Source: Xanthobacter flavus (GTDB lineage: Bacteria; Pseudomonadota; Alphaproteobacteria; Rhizobiales; Xanthobacteraceae). Taken from it: 64,000 nucleotides of DNA. Below are positions 1 to 8,940 of the stretch, in pieces. The translations under genes were made by a program, and so were the position numbers. Positions within the stretch are counted from its first letter, which is position 1. Every line of letters begins with the position of its first letter. The notes beneath the pieces are model-generated. The model did not search any database. It saw only the letters and a program-made list of their open reading frames with translations, and was not told where the DNA came from. The DNA is taken from the NCBI RefSeq assembly GCF_017875275.1, contig NZ_JAGGML010000001.1, forward strand, positions 868,001 to 932,000, read 5' to 3'.

Positions 1-882
1 CTTGCCTTCCACGGCGGCGAAGCCCTTCACACGCAGCACGTCCGGCGTCTCCGCCGCCTTCACCACGCGGGCGGCCAAAGCGGCGGGATCGGCGATTTCG
101 GGCAGCGCCAGCACGATGCTCTCGAACTCGTCGTGATCGTGGTCTTCCTCGTCGTCGTGGTGGGTGCGGCGGGCATCGATAACATCCTCCGCGCCGACGC
201 CGAGGCCGAGCAGCACCGCCAGATCCACCTTGCCACCGGAAGCGCGCACCAGCTTCACCGCGCGCGGCAGGGCGCCGGCCACGGCCTTCTCGGCGGCGGC
301 GAAACCGGCCGCGTCCAAGAGGTCGGACTTGGAGAGCACGACGAGATCGGCGCAGGCGATCTGGTCCTCGAACACCTCTTCCACCGGGTCGTCATGGTCG
401 AGGCTCTCATCCCCGGCCCTTTGCGCATCGAGCGCGGCGAGATCGGGCGCGACGCGGCCTTCGGCCAGCGCCGGGCCATCCACCACGGCGATCACGCCAT
501 CCACCGTCACCCGGCCCTTGATGGCCGGCCACTGGAAGGCCTGGACCAGGGGCTTGGGCAGCGCGAGGCCGGAGGTCTCGATGAGGATGTGGTCCACTCT
601 CGGCGCGCGGGCGAGGATCTGGTCCAGCGCCGGCACGAAATCATCCGCCACGGTGCAGCACAGGCAGCCGTTGGCGAGTTCCACGATGCTGGTCTCGTCG
701 CAGCTCTCGATGCCGCAGCCCTTCAGGATTTCGCCGTCGATGCCCACGTCGCCGAACTCGTTGACGATGACCGCGAGGCGCTTGCCGCCGGCATTCTCGA
801 GCACATGGCGGATCAGCGTCGTCTTCCCGGCGCCGAGGAAGCCGGTGACGATGGTGCAGGGCACGCGGGCGAGCGAGGTCAT
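1..882 (-). CDS. cobW: CobW family GTP-binding protein (3' end outside window)
   Basis: This is a G3E-family P-loop GTPase of the CobW type, a cytoplasmic metallochaperone-like protein linked to cobalamin (cobalt) metabolism. The 294 visible residues begin MTSLARVPCTIVTGFLG and carry the Walker A motif GFLGAGKTT and the CXCC-type metal motif GCLCC. A His/Asp/Glu-rich stretch (HHDDEEDHDHDEFES) near residues 245-260 is typical of the linker to the CobW C-terminal domain. The C-terminus lies beyond base 1. Its ATG overlaps the stop of the DUF1636 gene by four bases (ATGA), so the two are probably translationally coupled and both controlled by the upstream cobalamin riboswitch. The visible part has no frame damage. 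Confidence 0.95.
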   Translation of the reverse strand, partial: MTSLARVPCTIVTGFLGAGKTTLIRHVLENAGGKRLAVIVNEFGDVGIDGEILKGCGIESCDETSIVELANGCLCCTVADDFVPALDQILARAPRVDHILIETSGLALPKPLVQAFQWPAIKGRVTVDGVIAVVDGPALAEGRVAPDLAALDAQRAGDESLDHDDPVEEVFEDQIACADLVVLSKSDLLDAAGFAAAEKAVAGALPRAVKLVRASGGKVDLAVLLGLGVGAEDVIDARRTHHDDEEDHDHDEFESIVLALPEIADPAALAARVVKAAETPDVLRVKGFAAVEGK

Positions 883-1349
883 CGGGTCTCCTTGGGAAGG
901 GAAAGCGGGGGAATGCGCGCGACCATGCCGCGCTTGAGCGCGTCCGGCCGGCCGCGCCATGGCATCAGGCCGTCCTGCGAGCCGGCGAGAAGCGCGGCGC
1001 CGGCGAGAAGGTCGGCGGCGCTGTCGGGGGAAAGGTCGCCGAACACATAGGTCCAGCCGTCGCGGCGGACCATGGCGGCGGACAGCGCGCGCTTGCAATT
1101 GGCGAGGCAAGAGACGCCCACGACCGCGACGCCGTCGGAGACGGTGGCCGCACAGGCGGAGGCGAGGAGGCGCGCGCCGTCGCGCTCGGCGTCGGGCGGG
1201 GCGTCGTTGCCGGGGGCGCGGCAGGTCGTGCAGATGAGGAGGGTGACGGCGGGAGCGGTATCGCGCGCGGCTTCAGGCGCGCAGCCGGATTCCAGGCTTT
1301 CAGCGCCCGGCTCGGGTGACGTGCTGTCGGGAATCGCGCTGCGCTCCAC
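879..1349 (-). CDS. DUF1636 family metal-binding protein, cobalamin-regulated
   Basis: DUF1636 proteins are small, cysteine-containing and usually sit beside cobW/cobN in alphaproteobacterial B12 loci. The N-terminal LLICTTCRAPG and the central CLANC give a ferredoxin-like cysteine arrangement, and the C-terminal DGLMPWRGRPDALKRG is typical. The frame stays open up to 1571, but that stretch lies in the riboswitch, so a start there is unlikely. I chose the GTG at 1349 as the nearest in-frame start to the conserved domain. GTG codons at 1361 and 1412 are alternatives, and none has a convincing ribosome site. Its precise function is not known. Confidence 0.8.
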   Translation of the reverse strand: MERSAIPDSTSPEPGAESLESGCAPEAARDTAPAVTLLICTTCRAPGNDAPPDAERDGARLLASACAATVSDGVAVVGVSCLANCKRALSAAMVRRDGWTYVFGDLSPDSAADLLAGAALLAGSQDGLMPWRGRPDALKRGMVARIPPLSLPKETR

Positions 1350-1431
1350 CGGCCGGTCCACGGGTGCGAGCGCCCACGCGTGCGGGCTCGAAGGGACGCA
1401 GAACCGGAGCACCCCGCCCGGCGCGGACCTC

Positions 1432-1609
1432 GTCGAAGGCAGGTCTCCTGGCTCGCGGATCACCGCCCCTGCCGCCTTCCCGGATGAATCCAGTGGCGTC
1501 TGGCAGGGGCTCACCGCCGACAGTTGCGGGGGCAGCCGCGGCATTGGAGGGTATTCACCTCCGCACCGCATTCCCTTTTTCGCCCGTGTGGGAACACGGG
1601 ACCTTCGAC
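1432..1609 (-). promoter_or_regulatory. Cobalamin (B12) riboswitch upstream of DUF1636-cobW
   Basis: Read on the minus strand, this leader has the cobalamin riboswitch landmarks in order: a closing P1 helix (GTCGAAGG at the 5' end, CCTTCGAC at the 3' end), GCTGCCCCCGCAACTG, the kissing-loop GCCACTGG, GGGAAGG and the terminal GAGCCAGGAGACCTGCC. It precedes DUF1636-cobW in the same orientation, so cobalamin should repress that operon. GAGG directly after P1 suggests translation-level control, but no ribosome site at the gene start was pinned down. Confidence 0.95.
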
Positions 1610-1747
1610 GCCGCCACTAAAGGCAGGGCGGGCGGGATTGTCAAATGAGGGACGGGAACCACGTTCGCACGTCGGACAGCAACGGCGCAGCCGGAGCGGC
1701 AGCCGTGCACCGGGCACGCGGCGGTTCATCGGCCGGGTTCCGCGCCT

Positions 1748-2209
1748 CTAGATCTGCCGGAACCGCGCCCGGATTCGCCGTTCCAGCTCGTCGCGCACCT
1801 GCCGGTAGGCGTCGAGGCGCTGCTCGCGGTTGCCGCCTTCGCCGGTGGGGTCGGGGGTGGGCCAGTATTCCACCTTGAGGGCGTTGGTGCGGGTCAGCTC
1901 CAGCGCGCGGTGGTGGGCGTCGGGGGAGAGGGAGATGGCGAGGTCGAAATTCAGCCCCTCATACTCCTCCAGATCCTCGACGCTCTGCGGCCGGTGCTTC
2001 TTCACATCGAGGCCGATCTCCTCCATCACCGCTGTGACGAAGGGATCGGCATCGCCGGCGATCACCCCGGCCGAGCCCACATAGACGGATTTGCCGAACA
2101 GATGCCGGGCGAGCGCGGACGCCATCACCGAGCGCACCACGTTCTGTCCGCACATGAAGAGAACCGATTGCGGCCGCGCTGAGCGCTGGGGCGCCGCAGG
2201 GGGCTCCAT
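1748..2209 (-). CDS. Low-molecular-weight protein tyrosine phosphatase family protein
   Basis: A 153-residue protein of the LMW-PTP/arsenate-reductase-like fold. The phosphate loop CX5R is visible as C20-GQNVV-R26-S, and the acid loop near the C-terminus as YWPTPDPTG. The likely role is dephosphorylation of phosphotyrosine or small phosphoesters in the cytoplasm; the substrate cannot be told from sequence. The gene follows UPF0262 by six bases and hisD, a neighbourhood common in alphaproteobacteria, so it is probably the third gene of that operon. It is often annotated as an arsC-type reductase, but no arsenic genes are nearby and I do not use that symbol. Confidence 0.85.
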   Translation of the reverse strand: MEPPAAPQRSARPQSVLFMCGQNVVRSVMASALARHLFGKSVYVGSAGVIAGDADPFVTAVMEEIGLDVKKHRPQSVEDLEEYEGLNFDLAISLSPDAHHRALELTRTNALKVEYWPTPDPTGEGGNREQRLDAYRQVRDELERRIRARFRQI

Positions 2210-2215
2210 CGTCGC

Positions 2216-2713
2216 TCAGCCTTTCCAGTGCAGGGCGCAGATGAGCGTGAACAGGCGGCGGGCGGTGTCGAAATCCACCACCACCTTGCCGTCCAGGCGC
2301 TCCTGCAACAGCGTAGATCCCTCGTTGTGCAGGCCCCGCCGGCCCATGTCGATGGCCTCGATCTGGCTCGGCGAGGCGGTGCGGATGGCGTTGTAATAGC
2401 TCTCGCAGACCAGGAAATAGTCCTTCACCACCTTGCGGAAGGGGGTGAGAGAGAGGTGGTGCTGCACCACCTGATCGCCGCTCTCGCGCTTGACGTCCAG
2501 CACGAGGCGGTTGTCGGCGAGCGAGATGACGAGGCGGTAAGGCCCCTCCCCCGGATCGCCGCAGGGCATGAAGCTGTTGTCCTCGATGAGGTCCCAGATG
2601 GCGGTCGCGCGCTCGTGCTCGATGTCCGGGCTGCCGGCGTGGCCGATGGAGGCGTCGTCGAGGGTCACGGCGCAGAGGCGGGCCGTGGGGCTCCTCTCCG
2701 GCTTGTCGCTCAT
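2216..2713 (-). CDS. UPF0262 family protein
   Basis: A 165-residue cytoplasmic protein of a family conserved in alphaproteobacteria with no known activity. It begins [16 protein letters not shown] and carries the conserved motifs [31 protein letters not shown] and [15 protein letters not shown]. The frame extends further upstream, but that extension overlaps the end of hisD; the ATG at 2713 lies 13 bases after the hisD stop and matches the family's usual N-terminus. It sits between hisD and the phosphatase on the same strand and is almost certainly cotranscribed with them. Confidence 0.9.
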   Translation of the reverse strand: MSDKPERSPTARLCAVTLDDASIGHAGSPDIEHERATAIWDLIEDNSFMPCGDPGEGPYRLVISLADNRLVLDVKRESGDQVVQHHLSLTPFRKVVKDYFLVCESYYNAIRTASPSQIEAIDMGRRGLHNEGSTLLQERLDGKVVVDFDTARRLFTLICALHWKG

Positions 2714-2726
2714 CGCTATTCCCCCG

Positions 2727-4019
2727 TCATCTGTTGCTGCGGATGGAGACGGACCGCCCGTGCGCGTCCAACCGCTCCACGGCGGCGAGGCGCACGGCGG
2801 CCGGGCCGAGCTTTTCCAGCGCGTCGGCATCGAGCTTGAGGATGGACGTTCGCTTCATGAAGTCCAGCACGCCGAGCCCGGAGGAAAAGCGGGCCGAGCG
2901 GGCGGTGGGGAGCACGTGGTTGGTGCCGCCCACATAGTCGCCGATGGCCTCCGGGGTCCAGGCGCCGATGAAGATGGCGCCGGCGTGCCGCACCCTGGCG
3001 GCCAGCGCGTCGGCGTCCACCGCGTGGATCTCCAGATGCTCCGGCGCGATGCGGTCCACCAGCGGGATGGCGTCGGCGAGGCTGTCCACCAGGAAGATGG
3101 CGCCATGGTCGCGCCAGGAGGCGGAGGCGATCGCGGCGCGCGGCAGGGTGGCGAGCATGCCCTCCACCGCCTGTTCCACCCGGTCCGCCAGCTCCGGCGA
3201 ATTGGTGATGAGGATGGACTGGGCGGCGGTGTCATGCTCCGCCTGGGCAAGGAGGTCGGCGGCGATGAAATCCGCGCTCGCGTCGCCGTCGGCGAGGATC
3301 AGCACCTCGGAGGGGCCGGCCACCATGTCGATGCCGACCTTGCCGAACACCTGCCGCTTGGCCGCCGCCACGAAGGCGTTGCCGGGGCCGACGATCTTGT
3401 CCACCGGGCGGATGGTCTCCGTCCCGTAGGCGAGCGCCGCCACCGCCTGCGCCCCGCCCACGCGATAGACCTCGTGCACCCCGGCGAGCCGGGCGGCCGC
3501 GAGCACCAGCGGCGCGATCACGCCGTCCGGCGCCGGCACCACCATGACGATGCGCGGCACGCCAGCCACCTGCGCCGGCACCGCATTCATCAGCACGGAT
3601 GACGGATAGGCGGCGGTACCGCCGGGCACGTAGAGGCCCACGGCATCCACGCTGGTCCAGCGATGGCCGAGGGTGACGCCGGCGGCGTCCACATAGGTCT
3701 CGTCCGTCGGCTTCTGGCGGGCGTGGTGCGCCTCGATGCGGGCCTTGGCGAAGTCCAGCGCCGCGCGGGTCTCTTCGGGGATGGAGGCGAGGGCCGCGTC
3801 CAGCTCGGCGTCGCTCACCTTGATGCCGAGGGCGTCGAGGTCCACCCGGTCGAAGGTGCGCGACAGGTCCACCAGCGCCCGGTCGCCGCGGGCGCGGACA
3901 TCGGCGATGATGGCGGACACCTTGTCCTGCACGTCCACGGACGCCTCGCGCTTGGAGCCGAGGAAGTCGATGAAGCGCTCGGGAAAGTCGGGCTGGGAAA
4001 GAGTGAGGCGGATCGGCAT
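2727..4019 (-). CDS. hisD: Histidinol dehydrogenase
   Basis: HisD catalyses the last two steps of histidine biosynthesis, oxidising L-histidinol to L-histidine with two NAD+ and a Zn2+ cofactor, in the cytoplasm. The 430-residue length is normal for the family. Visible signatures include [17 protein letters not shown], the substrate/NAD region [33 protein letters not shown], the zinc-site segments LLAQAEHD and IAPEHLEI, and [10 protein letters not shown]. It is the first of three same-strand genes (hisD, UPF0262, phosphatase). About 100 bases separate it from the GGDEF-EAL gene upstream, which interrupts the common DUF2948-hisD neighbourhood. Confidence 0.98.
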   Translation of the reverse strand: MPIRLTLSQPDFPERFIDFLGSKREASVDVQDKVSAIIADVRARGDRALVDLSRTFDRVDLDALGIKVSDAELDAALASIPEETRAALDFAKARIEAHHARQKPTDETYVDAAGVTLGHRWTSVDAVGLYVPGGTAAYPSSVLMNAVPAQVAGVPRIVMVVPAPDGVIAPLVLAAARLAGVHEVYRVGGAQAVAALAYGTETIRPVDKIVGPGNAFVAAAKRQVFGKVGIDMVAGPSEVLILADGDASADFIAADLLAQAEHDTAAQSILITNSPELADRVEQAVEGMLATLPRAAIASASWRDHGAIFLVDSLADAIPLVDRIAPEHLEIHAVDADALAARVRHAGAIFIGAWTPEAIGDYVGGTNHVLPTARSARFSSGLGVLDFMKRTSILKLDADALEKLGPAAVRLAAVERLDAHGRSVSIRSNR

Positions 4020-4117
4020 GCCGCCTTGCTAGAGCAGGTTCGCGCGCGAGGGAAGCCCCAAGCGGTGCAGCCGCCGTGCATCGGCCCTCGCCGCGCAACC
4101 GGGCGCGGTGCGGAGGG

Positions 4118-5668
4118 TCAACGGGCGGCGCGGAAGGCCTCCTGGGGCCAGAGCGGCCGGGCGAACAGGTAGCCCTGCGCGAGCTCGCAGCCCTGGCTCA
4201 GGAGAAAGTCGGCCTCGTCGCGGGTCTCGACACCCTCCGCCACGGTGGTCAGATCCAGCGCCCGGCCGAGGCTGAGCATGGAGGTGATGATCTTGCTGCT
4301 CTGCGCCTCTGTGGCGATGCGCCGCGTGAAGGATCGGTCGATCTTGATCTTGTCGATGGGCAGCTCGTTGAGATGGCGCAGGCTGGAAAAGCCGGTGCCG
4401 AAATCGTCGAGGGAGATGCGCACTCCGGCCTGCTTGAAGGCCGCAAGGGTGCTGCGCGCGGTTTCGAAATCGGCCAGAAGGCCAGTCTCGGTGATTTCCA
4501 GCTCGATCTGGTGGGGCGGAATGTTCATCTGCGCGAAGAGCGCAAGGGTGCGAAACGGAAGGCGTGGATCCGCCAGTTGGACCGGGGAGAGGTTCACGGC
4601 CACCGGCAGCTGTGTCGGCCAGGTGGCGAGGTCATTCCCCACCCGGCGCAGCATGGCGGTGAACAGCGCATCGATCAGGCCCTCATCCTCCGCGATGGGG
4701 ATGAAGTCCACCGGACCAAGGAGGCCACGCTCGGGATGCCGCCAGCGCGCCAGCGCCTCGAATCCCGCCGTCTCGCCCGTCGCGAGCCTGACCACCGGCT
4801 GGTACTGAGCGACGATCTCGCCGGATTCCAGGCCGGCCCTGAGCTCGGCCTCGATTTCGCGTCGCGCCCGTCCGCGGGCGTCGAGGTCGGAATCATAGAG
4901 CGCATAGCGGTCCTTGCCCGCGGCCTTGGCCTGGCGAAGGGCCTTTTCGGCGGATTGCAGGAGCACGGACGGCGACGACCCGTCGCGGGGGTATTTGCTG
5001 ATGCCGATGCTGGCGGTGATCTCAACCTCGGCGCCATGGCAATCGAACGGCTCGCGCAGGCGCGACAGCAGACGGCTCGCCATTCGAAAGAGCGCATCGG
5101 TCTCATCAGCCCCCATCGGGAACAGGATGGCGAACTCGGCGCTTCCCAGCCGGGCGACCATGCCATCGCGACGCGGGGTGGAAACGAGGCGCGCCGCCAC
5201 CTGGCGCAGGAGATCGTCACCGGCGACGTGTCCGTGCTGCTCGTTCACCCCGCGCATCATGTCCACGTCCACCACAAGGAGCGCGAGACGCGTGCCCTTG
5301 CCCCAGGCCGCCTTCAGCTCCCGGCTGAATTCCTGCTCGAACTGCATGCGGTTGGCGATGCCGGTGAGACTGTCGAATGCGGAGGCATCGTCCGCCTCCT
5401 TCTGCGTCGCCCGCTGCCGGACCACGAGCCTGCGCAGCCGGCGTTCGCGGACGATCAGGATCGTGATGAGAGCGAGTGTCGCGACAGCCCATCCGGCGAA
5501 TACTTCATCGAGATACCAGACTTCATGCCTAGACCCCAGCGAAAACAAAGGATGAAAAATGTCCAAATGGAGGAGAGCAAAATAAGAGGCGATGGATACG
5601 AGAATTATGCTGCCATAAGTCAGGATCGAACGACGACTGGTCGCATTATTTGAAGTGCCGCGCGACAT
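4118..5668 (-). CDS. Membrane GGDEF-EAL protein, probable c-di-GMP phosphodiesterase
   Basis: This 516-residue protein has two likely membrane helices (about residues 18-36 and 56-74), a GGDEF domain (about 95-258) and an EAL domain (about 275-510). The GGDEF active site is degenerate: the motif reads GSAEF at 175-179, so cyclase activity is unlikely. The EAL domain looks competent, with FEALARW (EAL at 304-306), the metal-site motifs EITETG and DDFGTGFSS, KIDRSF and AEGVET. It therefore probably hydrolyses c-di-GMP, with the degenerate domain perhaps binding GTP as a regulator. No known sensory domain is evident between the helices. Confidence 0.92.
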   Translation of the reverse strand: MSRGTSNNATSRRSILTYGSIILVSIASYFALLHLDIFHPLFSLGSRHEVWYLDEVFAGWAVATLALITILIVRERRLRRLVVRQRATQKEADDASAFDSLTGIANRMQFEQEFSRELKAAWGKGTRLALLVVDVDMMRGVNEQHGHVAGDDLLRQVAARLVSTPRRDGMVARLGSAEFAILFPMGADETDALFRMASRLLSRLREPFDCHGAEVEITASIGISKYPRDGSSPSVLLQSAEKALRQAKAAGKDRYALYDSDLDARGRARREIEAELRAGLESGEIVAQYQPVVRLATGETAGFEALARWRHPERGLLGPVDFIPIAEDEGLIDALFTAMLRRVGNDLATWPTQLPVAVNLSPVQLADPRLPFRTLALFAQMNIPPHQIELEITETGLLADFETARSTLAAFKQAGVRISLDDFGTGFSSLRHLNELPIDKIKIDRSFTRRIATEAQSSKIITSMLSLGRALDLTTVAEGVETRDEADFLLSQGCELAQGYLFARPLWPQEAFRAAR

Positions 5669-5753
5669 AAGTATAGGTGTTTTGTCCTTGGCAGCCCCTG
5701 GCCACCATTAACTACGTGCATTCATGACACATTTCATAGCGACGATTCCAGAG

Positions 5754-5780
5754 TGACGCTGACCGCCTGTGTCAGCGTCA
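5754..5780. repeat. Perfect inverted repeat between DUF2948 and the GGDEF-EAL gene
   Basis: Arms TGACGCTGAC (5754-5763) and GTCAGCGTCA (5771-5780) pair perfectly around a seven-base loop. It sits about 85 bases past the DUF2948 stop, in the 196-base gap ahead of the GGDEF-EAL gene. No run of T follows on either strand, so it is either a weak terminator or an operator for the GGDEF-EAL promoter. The gap is visibly richer in A+T than its flanks. Confidence 0.55.
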
Positions 5781-5864
5781 TCATCAATCATCGCCAGAAC
5801 GTTACGACCCTGCGATACGCACGGATCATACGCGGTTCGAATTCTTGGGTTTTGGGCGAGGACC

Positions 5865-6332
5865 CTATCCTGCGCTACCGCCTGGACTGGCGGCGGGATC
5901 GGCAACTTCCGGATGCCTGGGCGCATGGGTGCAGCCCCAAGCCGGGCCGAGATCCCTGAGGCCGGCCTCGATGCACTCCACCTCGAGCCGCACCTCGGCA
6001 CCGCCGGAGAAGGTGAGATAGACGAAGCCCGAGGGCTGATCGCCCGGCATGAAGGTGACGGCGAGAAGATTGAGCACGCCGGTCCGCTGCGCCTCCTCCA
6101 TGCCGCGGCACTTCACGTCCCGCACCCGCTCGAAATGCAGGCCGGTGCGGCGGCGCACCGTCTCGTTGGCGGCGACCTTCTGGTCCCAGTCGAAGCGGTT
6201 CAGCACCAGGGCAAAACGCTGCAGCCGGGGCAGGAAGCCCATGTCCACCTTCTTCACCACCGCATCCTGCAGATGGGCGGAAAAAATGGCGAGGTCTTCC
6301 TCGTCGAGGGCGATGAGCTTCAGGTTTTCCAT
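5865..6332 (-). CDS. DUF2948 family protein
   Basis: A 155-residue cytoplasmic protein matching the alphaproteobacterial DUF2948 family, whose activity is unknown. Family features are the N-terminal LKLIALDEEDLAIFSAHLQD, the central RFALVLNRFDWDQ and LLAVTFMPGD, and the C-terminal VECIEAGLRDLGPAW. In many relatives this gene directly precedes hisD and follows murA; here the GGDEF-EAL gene lies between it and hisD, and murA is absent from the window. The last 20 or so residues (rich in Ala, Pro, Gly) are an ordinary low-complexity tail. Confidence 0.88.
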   Translation of the reverse strand: MENLKLIALDEEDLAIFSAHLQDAVVKKVDMGFLPRLQRFALVLNRFDWDQKVAANETVRRRTGLHFERVRDVKCRGMEEAQRTGVLNLLAVTFMPGDQPSGFVYLTFSGGAEVRLEVECIEAGLRDLGPAWGCTHAPRHPEVADPAASPGGSAG

Positions 6333-6397
6333 TGCGATGCAGCCTCTTGGGGGCGTGAACCGCAGATAGCGACGCCACCCGCCGCCCGCAAGGGGCT

Positions 6398-6458
6398 GGG
6401 GGGGGGGAAGGTGGTCCCGCTGCCGGCTGTTCTCCCCTCTCCCGCAAGGGGAGAGGGG
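6398..6458. repeat. G-run and GC-rich inverted repeat in the 6333-6592 gap
   Basis: The 260-base divergent gap between DUF2948 and the alpha/beta hydrolase holds a run of ten G (6398-6407) and an inverted repeat with arms CCCCTCTCCC (6434-6443) and GGGAGAGGGG (6449-6458). This arm sequence around a gcaag loop is a common dispersed hairpin in high-GC proteobacteria. No coding sequence or known RNA was seen here. Confidence 0.6.
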
Positions 6459-6592
6459 GCGCGGCCGGTGCCTTCACCGGGCGCCGGCGCGCATCCGGCC
6501 ACGCTCGATCAGGGCGCACGGGCGGTCGCGTCGGCGTGCTTTGCCGGCAAGGCTGCGCCCTGTAGGTTCGCCCCGCGACGGGGGAGGCACGG

Positions 6593-8089
6593 ATGGGGGC
6601 GGTCGGGTTCATGTGGCGGGGAACGAAGCGCACGGTGAAAATCGCGGCGCTGCTGATCTTCGCGGTCATCGCCACGGTCTTCGTGGTGCGGGCGGTGGAT
6701 TCCCAGCGCGGCCCGCCCCTTGACCGCTGGCACACCTACCACCCGCCGGAGCTGAGCCGCAGCGAACTCGCGCGCGCCGACCTCGCCGCCTACATGGCCG
6801 CCGAGGACAAGGCCTTCGCTGGCGTGAAGGCCAATGTGACCGACAAGGTGGACCCGGAGGATCGCGTCCGCTTCAACCGCTACTTCGCCTCCAGCCCCAT
6901 CTACCCGCCCGGCTTCGCGCAGGACTTCAACCGCACCTACGTGCTTCAGCCCAAGGCGCGGGAAGATGGGGGCGAGCCGGCGGGGGCGGCGGTATTCCTG
7001 CACGGCCTGACCGATTCCCCCTACAGCCACCGGCATCTGGCGCAGCTTTATGCGGACCATGGCTTCATCGCCATCGTGCTGCGCCTGCCCGGACACGGCA
7101 CCGTGCCCGGATCGCTGACGGAAATCGGCCACGAGGAGTGGATCGCCGCCACACGCCTCGCCATGCGCGAGGCCCGCAGGCGCGTGGGGCCGGACCGGCC
7201 GGTGCATATCGTCGGCTATTCCAACGGCGGCGCGCTGGCGCTGATGCATGCGCTCGACGCGCTGGACGATCCCGCGCTGGTGCGGCCGGCCCGCATCGTG
7301 CTGATGTCGCCCATGGTGGGGGTGACGGAATTCGCCCGCTTCGCCGGCCTCGCGGGGCTTCCGGCCATCTTCCCGGCCTTCGCCAAGGCGGCGTGGCTGA
7401 ACATCGTGCCGGAATTCAACCCCTTCAAGTACAATTCCTTCCCGGTGCATGCCGCGCGCGAATCCTTCGCGCTGACCCAGCTCCTGCAAGCCAATATCGA
7501 GCGCCACGCCCGCTCCGGCCGCCTTACGGGCCTCGCGCCGGTGCTCACCTTCCAGTCGGTGCTCGACCACACGGTGAGCGCGCGGGCGGTGATCGAACAG
7601 TTGCACGCGCGGCTGGAGGACAATGGCAGCGAGCTGGTGCTGTTCGACATCAACCGCTCTGGCCAGTTCGAGGACCTGCTGACACGGCGCTCCGATACCG
7701 CCATCGCAACCCTGCTGCCCCCGGCGCCGCGCCGCTTCCGCACCGCCGTCATCGGCAATGCGGCGCCCGGCGCCGCCACAACCGTGGTGCGCGAGACGCC
7801 GGCCGGCGCGCGCGAGGAAACCGTGCGGCCGCTCAGCGCCCCCTATCCGGACGATGTCTATTCGCTCTCCCATGTCGCGGTGCCCTTCCCGCTGTCGGAC
7901 GGGCTCTACGGGCTCGATCCGGACCCGGCGGAAAAGTTCGGCATCCGCCTCGGCGATATCGCGGCGCGGGGGGAATATGGCGCGCTGGTCGTGGGCGTGG
8001 ACATGCTGGTCCGCATGTCGTCGAATCCCTTCTTTCCCTATCTGGAAGAACGCGTCGCCGCGGGACTGCCGCCGGCGCGGGCGCCCTGA
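6593..8089 (+). CDS. Membrane-anchored alpha/beta hydrolase
   Basis: A 498-residue protein with one N-terminal membrane helix (about residues 15-34) and an extracytoplasmic serine hydrolase domain. The oxyanion region is FLHGLTDSPYS (135-145) and the nucleophile elbow GYSNGG has Ser210; a PGHG motif lies at 166-169. The substrate is unknown, and lysophospholipase or carboxylesterase activity is a guess from the fold. The GGGGGAGG ribosome site five bases before the ATG at 6593 supports this start. The C-terminal 150 residues extend beyond the minimal hydrolase fold. It converges on the EI24 gene, with six bases between their stop codons. Confidence 0.82.
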   Translation: MGAVGFMWRGTKRTVKIAALLIFAVIATVFVVRAVDSQRGPPLDRWHTYHPPELSRSELARADLAAYMAAEDKAFAGVKANVTDKVDPEDRVRFNRYFASSPIYPPGFAQDFNRTYVLQPKAREDGGEPAGAAVFLHGLTDSPYSHRHLAQLYADHGFIAIVLRLPGHGTVPGSLTEIGHEEWIAATRLAMREARRRVGPDRPVHIVGYSNGGALALMHALDALDDPALVRPARIVLMSPMVGVTEFARFAGLAGLPAIFPAFAKAAWLNIVPEFNPFKYNSFPVHAARESFALTQLLQANIERHARSGRLTGLAPVLTFQSVLDHTVSARAVIEQLHARLEDNGSELVLFDINRSGQFEDLLTRRSDTAIATLLPPAPRRFRTAVIGNAAPGAATTVVRETPAGAREETVRPLSAPYPDDVYSLSHVAVPFPLSDGLYGLDPDPAEKFGIRLGDIAARGEYGALVVGVDMLVRMSSNPFFPYLEERVAAGLPPARAP

Positions 8090-8094
8090 TAGCG

Positions 8095-8808
8095 TCAGAC
8101 CCGGCGGCCTTCAATTACCAGCGTGCCATCGGCGCCGCGTGCTGCCGGCAGCGGGGCGAGGCGGCGGTGGAAATGCACCATGAAGGCGGTGCCGAACACC
8201 GGCAGGATGAGGTTGAGGATCGGCACGAACAGGATGGGCGCGATCAAAAGGCCGGCGACGAACACCTTCACCCCGTTCGCCCGCCGGAGCGCCCGCGCCT
8301 CCTCGGGCGAGCGGTAGCGCATGGCCGCCAGCTCGAAATATTCCCGGCTGATGAGATAGGCGTTGGCCACGTAGAAGATGATGACGTTCACCCCCGGCAC
8401 CAGCAGCAGCAACAGGGCCGCGAGGTTGACGAGCAGCACCAGCCCGAAGAAGCGCAGGGAATAGAGCAGCGCGCGCAGGAAGGGCTGCGGCTGGCCGGGC
8501 GGATCGTTGGGATAGGTCGCGGCCTCCACCCGCTCGGCCACCTCGTCGAGGAAGAGGCCGGCCACCAGCGAGGACACCGCCGGCATCAGATAGACCACGC
8601 CGAACACCAGCCCCAGCCCCGCGATCACGGCCAGCGTGGTCTCGATCCACGGATAGGACGAGATCTCGACGAAGTGCGTCAGCGCCGCCTCCAGCCCCAC
8701 CGCGAGGCCGATGAGCAGCGCCAGCGCCAGCCCCATGGATTTCAGGAGCACGCCGCGCAGCAGCGGCGAGAAGGTCTGGCGCAGGGCGAGGATGGCGGCG
8801 GCGAGCAT
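8095..8808 (-). CDS. EI24-domain / CysZ-like integral membrane protein
   Basis: A 237-residue polytopic membrane protein with about four to five hydrophobic segments (near residues 25-42, 62-90, 118-140, 145-156 and 185-210). The NAYLISREYFELAAMR segment after the third helix is characteristic of the EI24/CysZ group. Bacterial CysZ is a sulfate permease, but alphaproteobacterial members such as this one are not linked to sulfur genes here, so sulfate transport is only a possibility. The start has a good ribosome site (GGGAGAG four bases ahead). It stands alone on its strand. Confidence 0.8.
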   Translation of the reverse strand: MLAAAILALRQTFSPLLRGVLLKSMGLALALLIGLAVGLEAALTHFVEISSYPWIETTLAVIAGLGLVFGVVYLMPAVSSLVAGLFLDEVAERVEAATYPNDPPGQPQPFLRALLYSLRFFGLVLLVNLAALLLLLVPGVNVIIFYVANAYLISREYFELAAMRYRSPEEARALRRANGVKVFVAGLLIAPILFVPILNLILPVFGTAFMVHFHRRLAPLPAARGADGTLVIEGRRV

Positions 8809-8940
8809 GGTCTCTCCCGGTGAGCGCGGCCCCTCAGGCGCAAAGGCCGGAGGTGTGGGCGAGAGGTAGGGTGTGGGGCCTCACGGCTCAAGTGCGCCAA
8901 GCAAGATGAACCCGCGCGGCGGCCGAGCGATGCAGGAGCC

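Noticed and set aside
1748-2209. Arsenate reductase (arsC)
   Set aside because: The CX5R loop fits LMW phosphatases in general, no arsenic genes are near, and the hisD/UPF0262 neighbourhood is the usual setting for the phosphatase-like gene.
5835-5850. GGTTCGAATTC resembling a tRNA T-loop
   Set aside because: The flanking bases do not form a T stem and there is no acceptor, D or anticodon arm in the surrounding sequence.
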